64,000 nucleotides of DNA from Hymenobacter profundi (GTDB lineage: Bacteria > Bacteroidota > Bacteroidia > Cytophagales > Hymenobacteraceae): contig NZ_JAHWGL010000016.1 of NCBI RefSeq assembly GCF_019334315.1, positions 1 through 64,000 on the forward strand, given 5' to 3'. The position numbers and the translations under genes are program-made. The notes under the pieces were generated by a model. The model did not search any database. It was not told the origin of the DNA and saw nothing but the letters and a program-made list of their open reading frames with translations. Each line of letters starts with the position of its first letter. Within the stretch, counting starts at the first letter, position 1. This document shows, in pieces, positions 41,776-50,452 of the stretch.

Positions 41776-42732
41776 ATGAAAAAGACCTTGCTTGTTGCCC
41801 TGCTAACCCTCGGTGCTTATCTGCCTTCGCAGGCGCAGAATCCGATTATTAAAGATGTATTCACGGCCGACCCCGCCCCACTCGTGTACCGCGATACGCT
41901 GTTTCTCTACACCGGCCACGATACGGCTTCGGTGCAGGAAACCAACTACAAAATGCCCGACTGGCGCATCTATTCCACCACCGACATGGTGCACTGGAAA
42001 GACTACGGCACGCGCCTCTCGCCCCGCACCTTTGCCTGGGCCACCGGCGATGCCTACGCGGCGCAGTGCGTGTACCATAAGGGCAAGTTCTACTGGTTTG
42101 TATCCACGTTCCATAAGAAGGACGACAACAGCCAGGGTGGCGCGGCCATCGGCGTAGCCGTGTCGGATAGGCCTACCGGGCCGTTCAAGGACGCCATTGG
42201 CAAGGCGCTCATCGTGAACGAGATGACCAAGGACAAGCCGCATGCCTGGGACGACATTGACCCCACGGTTTTTGTGGACGACGACAAGCAGGTATATATG
42301 TACTGGGGCAATGGCAGTTGCAAGTGGGTGAAGCTCAAGGATAACATGACTGAGCTGGCTGGCCCCATCAATACCTTCACGCCCAAAAACTACATCGAAG
42401 GGCCCTGGCTGTACAAGCGTAAAAAGCTCTATTACCTTGTGTATGCCAGCGCCGGTACCAAGCCTGAGATGATAGAGTATTGCACGGCCCCCAGCGCCAC
42501 CGGCCCCTGGACTTATCGCGGCATCATCCAGGAAAACGTGCCCAACAGCTTCACTACGCACCCCGGCATCATCGACTACAAAGGCAAGAGCTATTTTTTT
42601 TACCACAACGGCTCCTTGCCCACCGGCGGTAGCTACCGCCGCTCCATCTGCGTGGATGAAATGCACTACAACAAGGATGGCTCCATCCAGCCCATCGTGC
42701 AGACTACTAGTGGGGTAGGGCCTGTGAAATAA
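41776..42732 (+). CDS. GH43 single-domain enzyme (copy 5)
   Basis: Compact secreted GH43 of 318 aa, essentially signal peptide plus five-bladed propeller. Base D32 (FTADPAPLVY), the aspartate in DDIDPTVFVDDDK and the acid in YIEGPWLYKRK are present. It resembles the N-terminal part of copy 4 closely in motif order but lacks the extra C-terminal domain. Arabinofuranosidase or xylosidase activity on side chains is likely. It is the last gene of the xylan locus; the next gene is convergent, and no clear terminator is visible in the 83-bp gap. Confidence 0.92.
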   Translation: MKKTLLVALLTLGAYLPSQAQNPIIKDVFTADPAPLVYRDTLFLYTGHDTASVQETNYKMPDWRIYSTTDMVHWKDYGTRLSPRTFAWATGDAYAAQCVYHKGKFYWFVSTFHKKDDNSQGGAAIGVAVSDRPTGPFKDAIGKALIVNEMTKDKPHAWDDIDPTVFVDDDKQVYMYWGNGSCKWVKLKDNMTELAGPINTFTPKNYIEGPWLYKRKKLYYLVYASAGTKPEMIEYCTAPSATGPWTYRGIIQENVPNSFTTHPGIIDYKGKSYFFYHNGSLPTGGSYRRSICVDEMHYNKDGSIQPIVQTTSGVGPVK

Positions 42733-42815
42733 GGTATGGCACCAAAATGTAGGTTGTGCAAAGGCAACCGTTCGGGTAGTAGAAATCCACGACGGCGCCC
42801 ACGTGCGGTAGCGAG

Positions 42816-44297
42816 CTAGTGCTGGCAGGGCTGCGGATCTACCTTGTTGATCATACGGAAGCGCATAAACTTGCGCAGCAACGATGGGCTTTTGTGCAGC
42901 AGCTCATCGTTGGGCGCGGCCGAGGTCAGCTCAAACGTGCGGCGCTGCCCGTTGCGAATGTACTCCACCCGCGCTGGCCGCACATCAGCCACCCGGTTTT
43001 TCAACTGAAAGAATGTTATTAGCTTGCCTTCGTCGGCAATTCGTTGCAACTCAGTGTCCGACGAGGCTACTACCTCAATCATGTCTTTCTGAAAGTCGAA
43101 TATCTGTGCACTCACCGGAATAAACAGGTGATTAGTGATGCCCCCTTCTGTGCGCAGGTTGGAAAACATGGCGAATGAAGATTCTGTTTTCAGGCCGATA
43201 TACGGACTGATACCATTCAGGAAAACCAGTAACGGAAGCAGGCAAAAGAACGCGTTGGGTAACGTAAAAAGGCGGGTAGGGAAATACTGACGCGCTTTAT
43301 ATAAAGAAAGAAGAAAGAGTAGTATATATAAGAAACTATAGGCGCCCCATATTAATTGAAAATAGTCAGTAGAAATTTTACTGATTATTTTAATGCCACA
43401 CAGTAGAAATACGAAAAGCGCAGTCCATAGCAAAGTGTGAGACAGTGTAAACTGAGAAAAACGTTGTTTAAATGCGAACCAAGAATTAATTGAATTTTTA
43501 TAGAGACGATGTATAGTAGTACTAAAATTATAACCAGTGAATAAAAAATAAGCGGCAAAAATCATGGATGAGAAATCATAGAAACCATTGTAGGAATTAA
43601 AGGCAATGATGCAATGAAACACAAGACCAACTACTAAACCGATATTGCGTGTTTTTCTAAAAATAAGTAGCAACGGAATTAATGTTTCAATCGCAATAGT
43701 TAAGTAGATATTGGCCAGTATAAATGCAGGTGAGTTCGGCAGGAGGGCTTCTGCGTGTTGGGCTTTATACAGCACAGCAGCGCAGCTAGCACTAGGTGAG
43801 AAGAAAGCCCAATTGAGCTTGTGGAGCACAACAAAGCAGTAGAGAACGAGTAACTCTAACCGCACAGCAGGCGCAAAAGCCCGTAGAAAAGCTGCTCTAT
43901 CTACTTGCAAGCTGCGCTTCTTGATTACTACCCACAGCAGGGCCTGTAGAATAGTTAGATTCACGAAAGTGGTGAAAAGCCAGTGGTTGCTAATGGCAGG
44001 TAGCCTGAAAAAGACTTCGTACAGCTGCAACGCAATAAGCGCCAGCAGCCGGACGACAGAAGATGGTTTGCTCAGCACGACGAAGGCAGCGAGCGTCAGA
44101 AGTACGTAATGCAGCTGGCTGGTGTAAATACGGGACTGCGCCATGTGAAAGAGCGTAGCAACAGCCCATAATGCGCAGAAAATGGCGTAGCGCGTGGCAT
44201 CAGTAGCCGGCTGCTCGGGCGTAGCTATAGAACCGGAGAATAAGGAGCTAAGCCCGCTGTGTTGTGGGCGCAGTTCCGCCTGGGTTACCTTATACAT
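42816..44297 (-). CDS. Polytopic HTTM-like membrane protein
   Basis: Integral membrane protein of 493 aa with about ten to eleven hydrophobic segments (for example LHYVLLTLAAFVVL, LELLVLYCFVVLHKLNWAFF, IWGAYSFLYILLFLL) and a soluble C-terminal tail. The layout and the late block ESSFAMFSNLRTEGGITNH resemble HTTM / vitamin-K-carboxylase-like membrane domains, but I cannot name the function. It is the third gene of a minus-strand unit after a GMC oxidoreductase and its small subunit (53-bp gap), so it could accept electrons or anchor that enzyme. The middle of the gene is clearly AT-richer than the flanking loci, hinting at transfer. Confidence 0.75.
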   Translation of the reverse strand: MYKVTQAELRPQHSGLSSLFSGSIATPEQPATDATRYAIFCALWAVATLFHMAQSRIYTSQLHYVLLTLAAFVVLSKPSSVVRLLALIALQLYEVFFRLPAISNHWLFTTFVNLTILQALLWVVIKKRSLQVDRAAFLRAFAPAVRLELLVLYCFVVLHKLNWAFFSPSASCAAVLYKAQHAEALLPNSPAFILANIYLTIAIETLIPLLLIFRKTRNIGLVVGLVFHCIIAFNSYNGFYDFSSMIFAAYFLFTGYNFSTTIHRLYKNSINSWFAFKQRFSQFTLSHTLLWTALFVFLLCGIKIISKISTDYFQLIWGAYSFLYILLFLLSLYKARQYFPTRLFTLPNAFFCLLPLLVFLNGISPYIGLKTESSFAMFSNLRTEGGITNHLFIPVSAQIFDFQKDMIEVVASSDTELQRIADEGKLITFFQLKNRVADVRPARVEYIRNGQRRTFELTSAAPNDELLHKSPSLLRKFMRFRMINKVDPQPCQH

Positions 44298-44350
44298 GTA
44301 ACGATACTAGTAGTTTTAAATCGACTTAAACAAGCTGAAGAAAATATTAT

Positions 44351-44770
44351 TTAAATAGCTGGTGGATAATATAATGCAGTAAAAGGATGAGCGCAGGGCG
44401 TTCTATAAACATCATAAATGCCTTGGTATTGTATAAGTCTACTTTCATCCATTTTATGCTGAAAAAAATCGGTAGATAATAAATATAACGTGCTGATAGA
44501 ATGCACCAGCTGCGACTGTTGTGCGTTAGTTCTAAGTAAATAATATAGTCTCATTTTTAATTTTATCATCAGGGTAGCATTCTTGTTGATTTTGTAATAG
44601 TCTTGCACAAACCGCGCAACTCCTTGCTTATCCAATTGCAAAAAGTTGAATTGATGCAAAATAACGCCAGCTGTGGCGTCATTCAGCGGTACAGCATAGG
44701 CACCAAGACTAGGTAGCGTTACGGCACCGACGCCCAATCCTACTGTTTTTAAAAATTTTCTGCGTAACAT
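44351..44770 (-). CDS. Small Tat-signal subunit, gluconate 2-dehydrogenase subunit 3-like
   Basis: Protein of 139 aa that opens with a twin-arginine signal (MLRRKFLKTVGLGVGAVTLPSL). The rest is helical and without recognisable catalytic residues. Small Tat-bearing subunits of this kind accompany GMC-type FAD dehydrogenases and carry the signal-less large subunit across the membrane. The large-subunit gene lies directly upstream (37-bp gap) and has no signal peptide of its own, so a hitch-hiker role is likely. Family assignment rests on size, Tat signal and context; the sequence itself is poorly conserved. Confidence 0.7.
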   Translation of the reverse strand: MLRRKFLKTVGLGVGAVTLPSLGAYAVPLNDATAGVILHQFNFLQLDKQGVARFVQDYYKINKNATLMIKLKMRLYYLLRTNAQQSQLVHSISTLYLLSTDFFQHKMDESRLIQYQGIYDVYRTPCAHPFTALYYPPAI

Positions 44771-44807
44771 ATGGTGGGAGTATTACGGTCGTTCAAATAA
44801 ATCGTCG

Positions 44808-46244
44808 TTAGAAAGACTGGTCGGCAGCGTGAAGCGACAGGGCCGATAGGGTAAGTGTAGGATTGGCAGGCGTATAGGTGGGAAAACTACCGCTGCCCAA
44901 TACAAATAAATTGCGATACTGGTGGTGACGTAAGTGTTTGTCTACTACGCCATCTTGGGCAGTGACGCCCATACGGGTAGTACCCAGGATATGCGCTTCG
45001 GAAGAATAAGGGTCTTCGTACATAATTTTCTCGACGGGCAGACATGACAGCACCTGAGGCAACTGTTGTTTCATGCGCTCGATTCCACGCAAAGCATAGT
45101 CGGAAGGACCACCAAAGTGCACCATTGGCTTCATGATGTCGGCCGTAGTGGTTACGTAGTTTTCAGCAGTGGGCATATCCTCGAATATCATCCGAAAACT
45201 GGCCATATGGCGCCATTTCCCCCTTTCAGGTCGGAAAAAGGGTGTGTTGCTAGACTCCATTAGACAGGCCGCTGCCTCCCGGCGATGGTCACCGTCGTAG
45301 AGCATATAGCCGTTGGCGTTCACCCAGGTGCTACCCCCTACGCATTCCAGATTATCGAGGTAGACGTTCGCCTGTAGGCCTAGTTGCTCGCCCAGGCCGC
45401 GCCCCGTATGGGCGTTGGTATCGCCAGAGTTGAGCAGGATATTGGCATTAAACAGCGCATTAGTACCCAACGCTACTACTTCGCCGGCTACATGGTAGTC
45501 GCGGTCGTTTTGGCGAAAGCTCACCTTCCGAACACGATCTTGCACCAACTCCAAACCATACACCTGTGCACCCGTCAATAGCTCTACACGTGGATCATCG
45601 TACGTGCCGAAGTTGGAGTTGTCGACGGTGAATTTGGCATTTACAGGACATACGCTGCACACGCCGTTGGCACAACAAGGGTTGCGGCCATTCATAGGAA
45701 TACGGGCGCGGGCGGTGGGCTGGTTGATATAAAGCTTGCCGTACTTTTTGTGCAAGATTTTATCGACCTCCGTAAATAAGTGTGGAGGCTGCGCGTAAGG
45801 TTTACGGCGGGGGAATGGCGTTTCGGCTGGGCCGGAAATGGCCATCAAGTCTTCTACCTGCTCGTAGTAGGGGTCCAGTTCGTTGTATTGTATGGGCCAG
45901 TCGTTGCCGACGCCATACAAAGTTTTCATCTGGAAATCATTAGGGAGGAATCGAGGTGTACAACCGTACCAACAGTTGGAACTGCCACCGTAGCCCACAG
46001 TAAACAGCCAATCTTTACGGGGCTGGGTATTTATAAAGGTCTCCTGGCACTCAGGATTGCGTCCGATATAAGATGTTTTTTCGCCTTGTTTTTCCTTTAC
46101 ACGCTCTGCCCAAGGGACTGCGTGGCCTCGCTCCAACACCAGGATTTTTTCCGTGGCAGGGCGCTTCGCAAGGTACTGTTGTAAAAAGAAGGTGGAAGCG
46201 AATCCTGTCCCAACTACTATCAGATCGTACGCGGTATGTTTCAT
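44808..46244 (-). CDS. GMC-family FAD-dependent oxidoreductase with cysteine cluster
   Basis: Large dehydrogenase subunit of 478 aa. The N-terminal FAD site reads DLIVVGTGFAS and the GMC C-terminal region holds HILGTTRMG and ANPTLTLSALSLHAADQ. Residues C190, C191, C196 and C199 form a CCx4Cx2C cluster resembling the one that binds a 3Fe-4S centre in FAD-dependent glucose dehydrogenases of the direct-electron-transfer type. There is no signal peptide, which fits co-export with the neighbouring Tat subunit. Substrate unknown: a sugar, gluconate-like acid or alcohol. A long AT-rich upstream region carries good -7 boxes. No cytochrome subunit gene is adjacent. Confidence 0.88.
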   Translation of the reverse strand: MKHTAYDLIVVGTGFASTFFLQQYLAKRPATEKILVLERGHAVPWAERVKEKQGEKTSYIGRNPECQETFINTQPRKDWLFTVGYGGSSNCWYGCTPRFLPNDFQMKTLYGVGNDWPIQYNELDPYYEQVEDLMAISGPAETPFPRRKPYAQPPHLFTEVDKILHKKYGKLYINQPTARARIPMNGRNPCCANGVCSVCPVNAKFTVDNSNFGTYDDPRVELLTGAQVYGLELVQDRVRKVSFRQNDRDYHVAGEVVALGTNALFNANILLNSGDTNAHTGRGLGEQLGLQANVYLDNLECVGGSTWVNANGYMLYDGDHRREAAACLMESSNTPFFRPERGKWRHMASFRMIFEDMPTAENYVTTTADIMKPMVHFGGPSDYALRGIERMKQQLPQVLSCLPVEKIMYEDPYSSEAHILGTTRMGVTAQDGVVDKHLRHHQYRNLFVLGSGSFPTYTPANPTLTLSALSLHAADQSF

Positions 46245-46263
46245 TACGCTAGTTAATTACTAG

Positions 46264-46271
46264 CAAAATTA
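46264..46271 (-). promoter_or_regulatory. Candidate -7 box for the GMC oxidoreductase unit
   Basis: On the minus strand this reads TAATTTTG, an exact TAnnTTTG match about 20 nt before the start codon. A second exact match (TAGTTTTG) lies at 46377-46384. The 198-bp gap 46245-46442 is strongly AT-rich and otherwise featureless, so chance matches are possible. Confidence 0.35.
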
Positions 46272-46442
46272 GATAATTTATCATATTTATACTATATAAT
46301 ATAAAAATAATAATAGTAGATAAATACACAATAAATATGATTATATTTTGCTGCTGTTGAGTAAGAAGATATAAAGCAAAACTATATAACAAGCTATATA
46401 CTAGAAATATACGTTATTTATACGCTCTATATTCTTACAAGG

Positions 46443-46943
46443 CTAAGCACCTTGTATAGCATGCCATAGCCAAGTGAACAGCACAAAGAGACCCCAAGCA
46501 AGCAGACCGAAAAACAGGAGCATACCAATAAGCACCAACGCAATCAACCCTTTACCGCTGCCTTGGTATTTGCCTTCTACATAGTGCTCCCGTAGCAAGC
46601 GCACATTGCGGTCATTTGCTTTATAGGCGAAGTCGAAGACATTGCCGAGGATAGGAATAGCGCCGACGATGGTATCGAATAGCACGTTGAGGACCATACG
46701 CACTACGACACTACCCTTGGCGCCGTGACGCATCATGGTCACAATCAAGACGGTAGATATGGCAAAGGTTGATAAATCCCCGACGATGGGTAAGAGGCCC
46801 AATACGGGGTCTAGACCAAAGCGGAAGCGAGTGCCGGGCATCCGAAACTGGCTGTCCATCAAACGGGCTATGCGTTCTACCCATACCAGACGATCATCTT
46901 CAACGAGGGTAGGCGTGCGGGACGGAGTAGGGGTAGTAGGCAT
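46443..46943 (-). CDS. DUF4112 membrane protein
   Basis: Protein of 166 aa with the DUF4112 layout: a soluble N-terminus (ERIARLMDSQFRMPGTRFRFGLDPVLGLLP), two hydrophobic segments around the domain, and a C-terminal transmembrane helix (LIALVLIGMLLFFGLLAWGLF). Function is unknown. The ATG at 46943 is chosen over an upstream in-frame ATG, because the extra 19 residues resemble non-coding sequence. It stands alone between the GMC unit and a DAC-domain gene. Confidence 0.85.
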   Translation of the reverse strand: MPTTPTPSRTPTLVEDDRLVWVERIARLMDSQFRMPGTRFRFGLDPVLGLLPIVGDLSTFAISTVLIVTMMRHGAKGSVVVRMVLNVLFDTIVGAIPILGNVFDFAYKANDRNVRLLREHYVEGKYQGSGKGLIALVLIGMLLFFGLLAWGLFVLFTWLWHAIQGA

Positions 46944-47017
46944 AAGGAGAGCGATAAAATGGTGAGTAGTAAGCCGTGAGTGACAAAGAATTAAACACAC
47001 TTCATCACCTTGTAGCT

Positions 47018-48463
47018 TTACTTTTTCGTGGGCAGCAGATCAATCCAGCCATCTTCACTAACCACAATGGCTAGGCAAGGATACTGACTGGATTCTACGT
47101 AACGCAGAGCTGAATTGTAGCGTGAGCCGCGCGAAGAATCGCCTTTGGCCGTGGCGAGGCCATCAAGGATGGCCCCGATGCCGTAGCAGGTGCCGGCCGG
47201 GTCGATAACCACGGCCCCGTCGATGTTGGTGACCAGGCGCAGCAAGCCGGGTGTCATCAGGCGGGGCGCCACTTGAAAGCACTGCCGTGTAAGGCGGGCC
47301 GCTTCCTGCGCCGCGCCCTCCGAAATCAGCAGGATGGTGCCATTGGGCTGGTTGGTAGCCTTTTGGGTGAGCAGCCAGAGGCGGTCTACACCCTCCGTTT
47401 CCAGGTGCGGAAACACAAGCTGCACCACACGACCAAAGTTGTCCTGGGCCACGGTGCCCTGGGGTAGGCGAGGCGTGTTCGACACTACGCGCATCATTAC
47501 GTTGCCGTCGTGGCTCAGCTCCCAGCTATAGTGGCGGGTGAAATGCACAGTGAACACCGGCTCGTATTGTGGGTCGTCGGTGTCTACCAGATAGCCCAGA
47601 CCAAAGACATCGGTGGCATCGCTCACCAGTGATGCGCGGTCTTCACTCATTTCCAATAGCTTACGGATAGAGCGATGGTCGCGCAGGGGAATAGGGGCGT
47701 CCAGCGTCAGCACTGGCTTGATGGCCGGGTGATGACGACGGCCTACCAGCATGGTGCCCACGCCTTCGTCGCCCTCGTGGCGCAGGGCGGCTACGCCGTT
47801 GCAGGCATCGTAGAGGCCGTGGGTGCCGGCGGCGGCACGTAGCATAAAGCGGCGACCAGCGGCGCGCAACACCTCGTTGTAGTCGCGGTCGAGAATGGGG
47901 TGGTCCTCATCATTCTCTGTTTCGCGCAGGGCTCGGCCACAATCGTGCAAAAACTCCTGCACCACAGCATCGAGCAGGGAGTTGGACCGCCCGCCTGGTA
48001 CTGGCGGCAACATATAGTAGCTGTTGTAAGCTTCAGCAGATAGCTGCAACACCACAAACACCAGGTACCCGTGCACGTTGATGGGGGCTGAGCAGAAGTT
48101 CACCCGGTTTTCCTGCTGCTGCTCTACCAGTTGCGCAAGCGTATGCTCGGTGGAGCGGCGTAAGAGCTCATACCAGCGGGCTTTTTCGTAACGGTCGTGG
48201 TCGAGAGGGTGCAGGTGGTAGACCACCTCGCGGGGGCCTTCGGGCTCCAGGGAGGCCGCGTATTCTTTCACCCCGGCAAAGCGCTGGGGGGCATAGCGGT
48301 GCTTGGCAGGCTCTACCACGATGGCGCCGGGGTCGTCGGCCTCTTTGGCGGAGGCCAGACCCAGCAGCAGCACTTCGGGCTTCAGATTACGGTCGAGCAG
48401 GTTGAAAACGCCATCGGCTGAAAGCTGGGCCGAGACGCGAAATAAGCTTTGATGTTCCCACAT
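47018..48463 (-). CDS. Diadenylate-cyclase (DAC) domain protein with N-terminal sensor region
   Basis: Protein of 481 aa whose C-terminus is a DAC/DisA_N-like nucleotidyltransferase domain, the family that makes c-di-AMP. The DGA motif is at 415-417 (NIDGAVVIDPAG). The usual RHR signature is replaced: where active DAC enzymes have GTRHRAA, this has GSRYNSA (448-450 RYN). The 350-residue N-terminal part is not a known enzyme to me; it fits the 'DACNV' sensor region described for Bacteroidota proteins. Soluble, no signal peptide. The ATG at 48463 is chosen because the 28 codons upstream are rich in proline and lack conservation signs. Activity is uncertain. Confidence 0.8.
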   Translation of the reverse strand: MWEHQSLFRVSAQLSADGVFNLLDRNLKPEVLLLGLASAKEADDPGAIVVEPAKHRYAPQRFAGVKEYAASLEPEGPREVVYHLHPLDHDRYEKARWYELLRRSTEHTLAQLVEQQQENRVNFCSAPINVHGYLVFVVLQLSAEAYNSYYMLPPVPGGRSNSLLDAVVQEFLHDCGRALRETENDEDHPILDRDYNEVLRAAGRRFMLRAAAGTHGLYDACNGVAALRHEGDEGVGTMLVGRRHHPAIKPVLTLDAPIPLRDHRSIRKLLEMSEDRASLVSDATDVFGLGYLVDTDDPQYEPVFTVHFTRHYSWELSHDGNVMMRVVSNTPRLPQGTVAQDNFGRVVQLVFPHLETEGVDRLWLLTQKATNQPNGTILLISEGAAQEAARLTRQCFQVAPRLMTPGLLRLVTNIDGAVVIDPAGTCYGIGAILDGLATAKGDSSRGSRYNSALRYVESSQYPCLAIVVSEDGWIDLLPTKK

Positions 48464-48618
48464 AGGGTAGGGCGGGTCGGGAGAGAATAGAGGGGTATAC
48501 GGAAAAAGCGGGCTAGTAGTCGGGCGAAACCTGGCAATAGAGAACACCAGTGGGTTTGGGAAACATTGGGGTATCTTGTATCTTCGGGAAGAAGTCGTCC
48601 ACCGTTACCCCCGCCCGT

Positions 48619-48861
48619 ATGCTGGTTGATTTACTGTTAGGTGGTCTGTGCGCCATTATGTTCCTACCCCTCACTACGGGGTACTGCGCTTACAGCTACG
48701 GCCGTTCGTTCTGGCTATGGTTCGCCTTGGGCTGCTTCCTTCCCATTGTTTCTTTTTTCGTGCTATTCGCCCTCATCGCACGTCGCCAGTTCAACCCCGG
48801 CCAGCAGCTTGTTGACGAAGCCAAGCAAATCCTGGCGCAAGCAGCGGTGAAAAAAGGGTAG
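48619..48861 (+). CDS. Small two-helix membrane protein
   Basis: Hypothetical protein of 80 aa with two hydrophobic helices (MLVDLLLGGLCAIMFLPL and LWFALGCFLPIVSFFVLFAL) and a charged C-terminal tail (VDEAKQILAQAAVKKG). I do not recognise a family. It starts 156 bp from the divergent DAC gene and ends 22 bp before a very long palindrome. The ATG at 48619 is preferred over a GTG at 48550. Confidence 0.6.
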   Translation: MLVDLLLGGLCAIMFLPLTTGYCAYSYGRSFWLWFALGCFLPIVSFFVLFALIARRQFNPGQQLVDEAKQILAQAAVKKG

Positions 48862-48882
48862 GAGTTTGTGAAGGTAGAGGGC

Positions 48883-49054
48883 GTGTGAGTTATGGAGGGT
48901 AGAAGCAGTAAAACATATGTCATCCTGAGCGCAGCGAAGGACCTTATGACAGTAGAACGAGTCGTTAATACGTCTGTCGTTCGACCGTCATAAGGTCCTT
49001 CGCTGCGCTCAGGATGACATATGTTTTACTGCTTCTACCCTCCATAACTCACAC
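48883..49054. repeat. Long GTCAT-type palindrome with 68-bp perfect arms
   Basis: Left arm 48883-48950 and right arm 48987-49054 are exact reverse complements over 68 bases; the inner ten bases on each side still match at eight. The core holds GTCATCCTGAGCGCAGCG, the same family as the other repeats, but here the outer part (GTGTGAGTTATGGAGGG...) is also duplicated. The right arm contains the stop codon and the last few codons of the convergent flavoprotein gene. It could end transcription from both sides. Confidence 0.9.
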
Positions 49055-50288
49055 CCTCATACCCTCCTGGCCTCAAAAACTCCTGTATACCCTTTGCGGC
49101 CCAGGCGCCAGTGCTGAAGCAGCCTTGCAGCAGGTAGCCGCCGGTGGGGGCTTCCCAGTCCAGCATTTCGCCGGCCACGAAGGTGCCCGGCTGTTGGCGC
49201 AACATCAGGTGCTCATCTACTGCTTCCCAAGCCACGCCTCCGGCCGTACTGATGGCCTCATCGAGCGGGCACAGGCCGGTGATGGGTAGGGGTAGGGCGG
49301 TGAGCAAGGAAAAAAGGCCATCGGGGGTGGTGGGCAGTGGCCCGGCCGGGGTTAGCTCGCGCAGTAGGGTAGGCACGGGCGGCCCCAGGCGCAACGTCTT
49401 ACTCAGAAAGGAAGCCAGCGAAGCTCCGCCGGGTCGGCGGGCCAGGTGCTGCCGGAGTTGCGCGTCTGGTAGGTCGGGCTTGAGGTGCAGGTGCAGCAGG
49501 GGTGGTTCGCCCGCGGCTTGCATGGCCCGCAGGTAGGGCGTGAGGGCGTAGACGGGCGTGCCTTCCACGCCGTAGTCGGTGAGGAGCAACTCGCCACGCA
49601 CAGTGTGAGTGCCACAGCGCAAGGCAATGTTTTTGAGCGGCTGGCGCCCTACCTTCTCCCGGAAAAAAGCCGACCATGCCACCTCCGCCCCGCAATTGGC
49701 CGGCGCAAAGGGCACGCACTCTACCCCGGCCGCCAGGAGCAGAGGCAGCCAACGGCCGTCGGAGCCGGTTTTGGCCCAGCTGGCACCGCCCAGGGCCAGC
49801 AGGGTAGCATTGGGCCGGACAATGAAGTCTTCCCCCGTGGCCTCGTTACGCAGGTGGTGCGCGCCGGGGACATCGCCGAAGCCTAGCCAGCGGTGCCGCG
49901 TGTGCAGCTGCACGCCCAATGCCCGTAGCCGGTCCAGCCACGCCCGCAGCACGTGGGCGGGCTTGTGGTTGGGGGTAGGAAACACGCGCCCGCTAGTGCC
50001 CACAAAGGTGTCGATACCCAACTCGGCCAGCAAACGGCGTAGCTCAGCTGGCGAAAACAGGTGCAGGTAGCGCGCAAACTCGGGGTGGCGCATGCCGTAG
50101 CGGGTAGCAAACGCGGACGGTGGCTCGCTGTTGCTAAGATTGAAGCCGCCGTGGCCGGCCACCAAAAACTTGCGGCCTATGGTAGCTTGCGCCTCATAGA
50201 GCGCAACGGCGTGGCCCGCTTCGGCTAGCTGCCAGGCCGCTAGCAGGCCGGCGGGGCCGCCCCCCACAATGGCAACGGTAGCAGGCAT
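49035..50288 (-). CDS. BaiN/HI0933-family NAD(P)/FAD-dependent oxidoreductase
   Basis: Cytoplasmic flavoprotein of 417 aa. The N-terminal FAD loop is VAIVGGGPAGLLAAWQLAEAG; the HI0933 signatures GRKFLVAGHGGFNLSNSE, GRVFPTPNHKP and the C-terminal CPLDEAISTAGGVAWEAVD with GEMLDWEAPTGGYLLQGCF are all present. This subfamily (TIGR03862-like) has no firm physiological role. The ATG at 50288 sits directly before the FAD loop. The last residues (GGYEGVSYGG) are encoded by the palindromic repeat, so its C-terminus was probably altered by repeat insertion. Confidence 0.92.
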   Translation of the reverse strand: MPATVAIVGGGPAGLLAAWQLAEAGHAVALYEAQATIGRKFLVAGHGGFNLSNSEPPSAFATRYGMRHPEFARYLHLFSPAELRRLLAELGIDTFVGTSGRVFPTPNHKPAHVLRAWLDRLRALGVQLHTRHRWLGFGDVPGAHHLRNEATGEDFIVRPNATLLALGGASWAKTGSDGRWLPLLLAAGVECVPFAPANCGAEVAWSAFFREKVGRQPLKNIALRCGTHTVRGELLLTDYGVEGTPVYALTPYLRAMQAAGEPPLLHLHLKPDLPDAQLRQHLARRPGGASLASFLSKTLRLGPPVPTLLRELTPAGPLPTTPDGLFSLLTALPLPITGLCPLDEAISTAGGVAWEAVDEHLMLRQQPGTFVAGEMLDWEAPTGGYLLQGCFSTGAWAAKGIQEFLRPGGYEGVSYGG

Positions 50289-50452
50289 GGTGATAATCAA
50301 CAAAGCAAAACCATCCGGCAACTATCCGGGTTTATCGGCGCAAGATACGGCCGGTGGCCAGCTATATCGTCAGTGTACGCGAAATAGCGTAAGTTTCGGC
50401 TTTGCAGCGCAGATTGCCGTATAGGCAGCTACTGTTGGATTTACTTTTCTGT

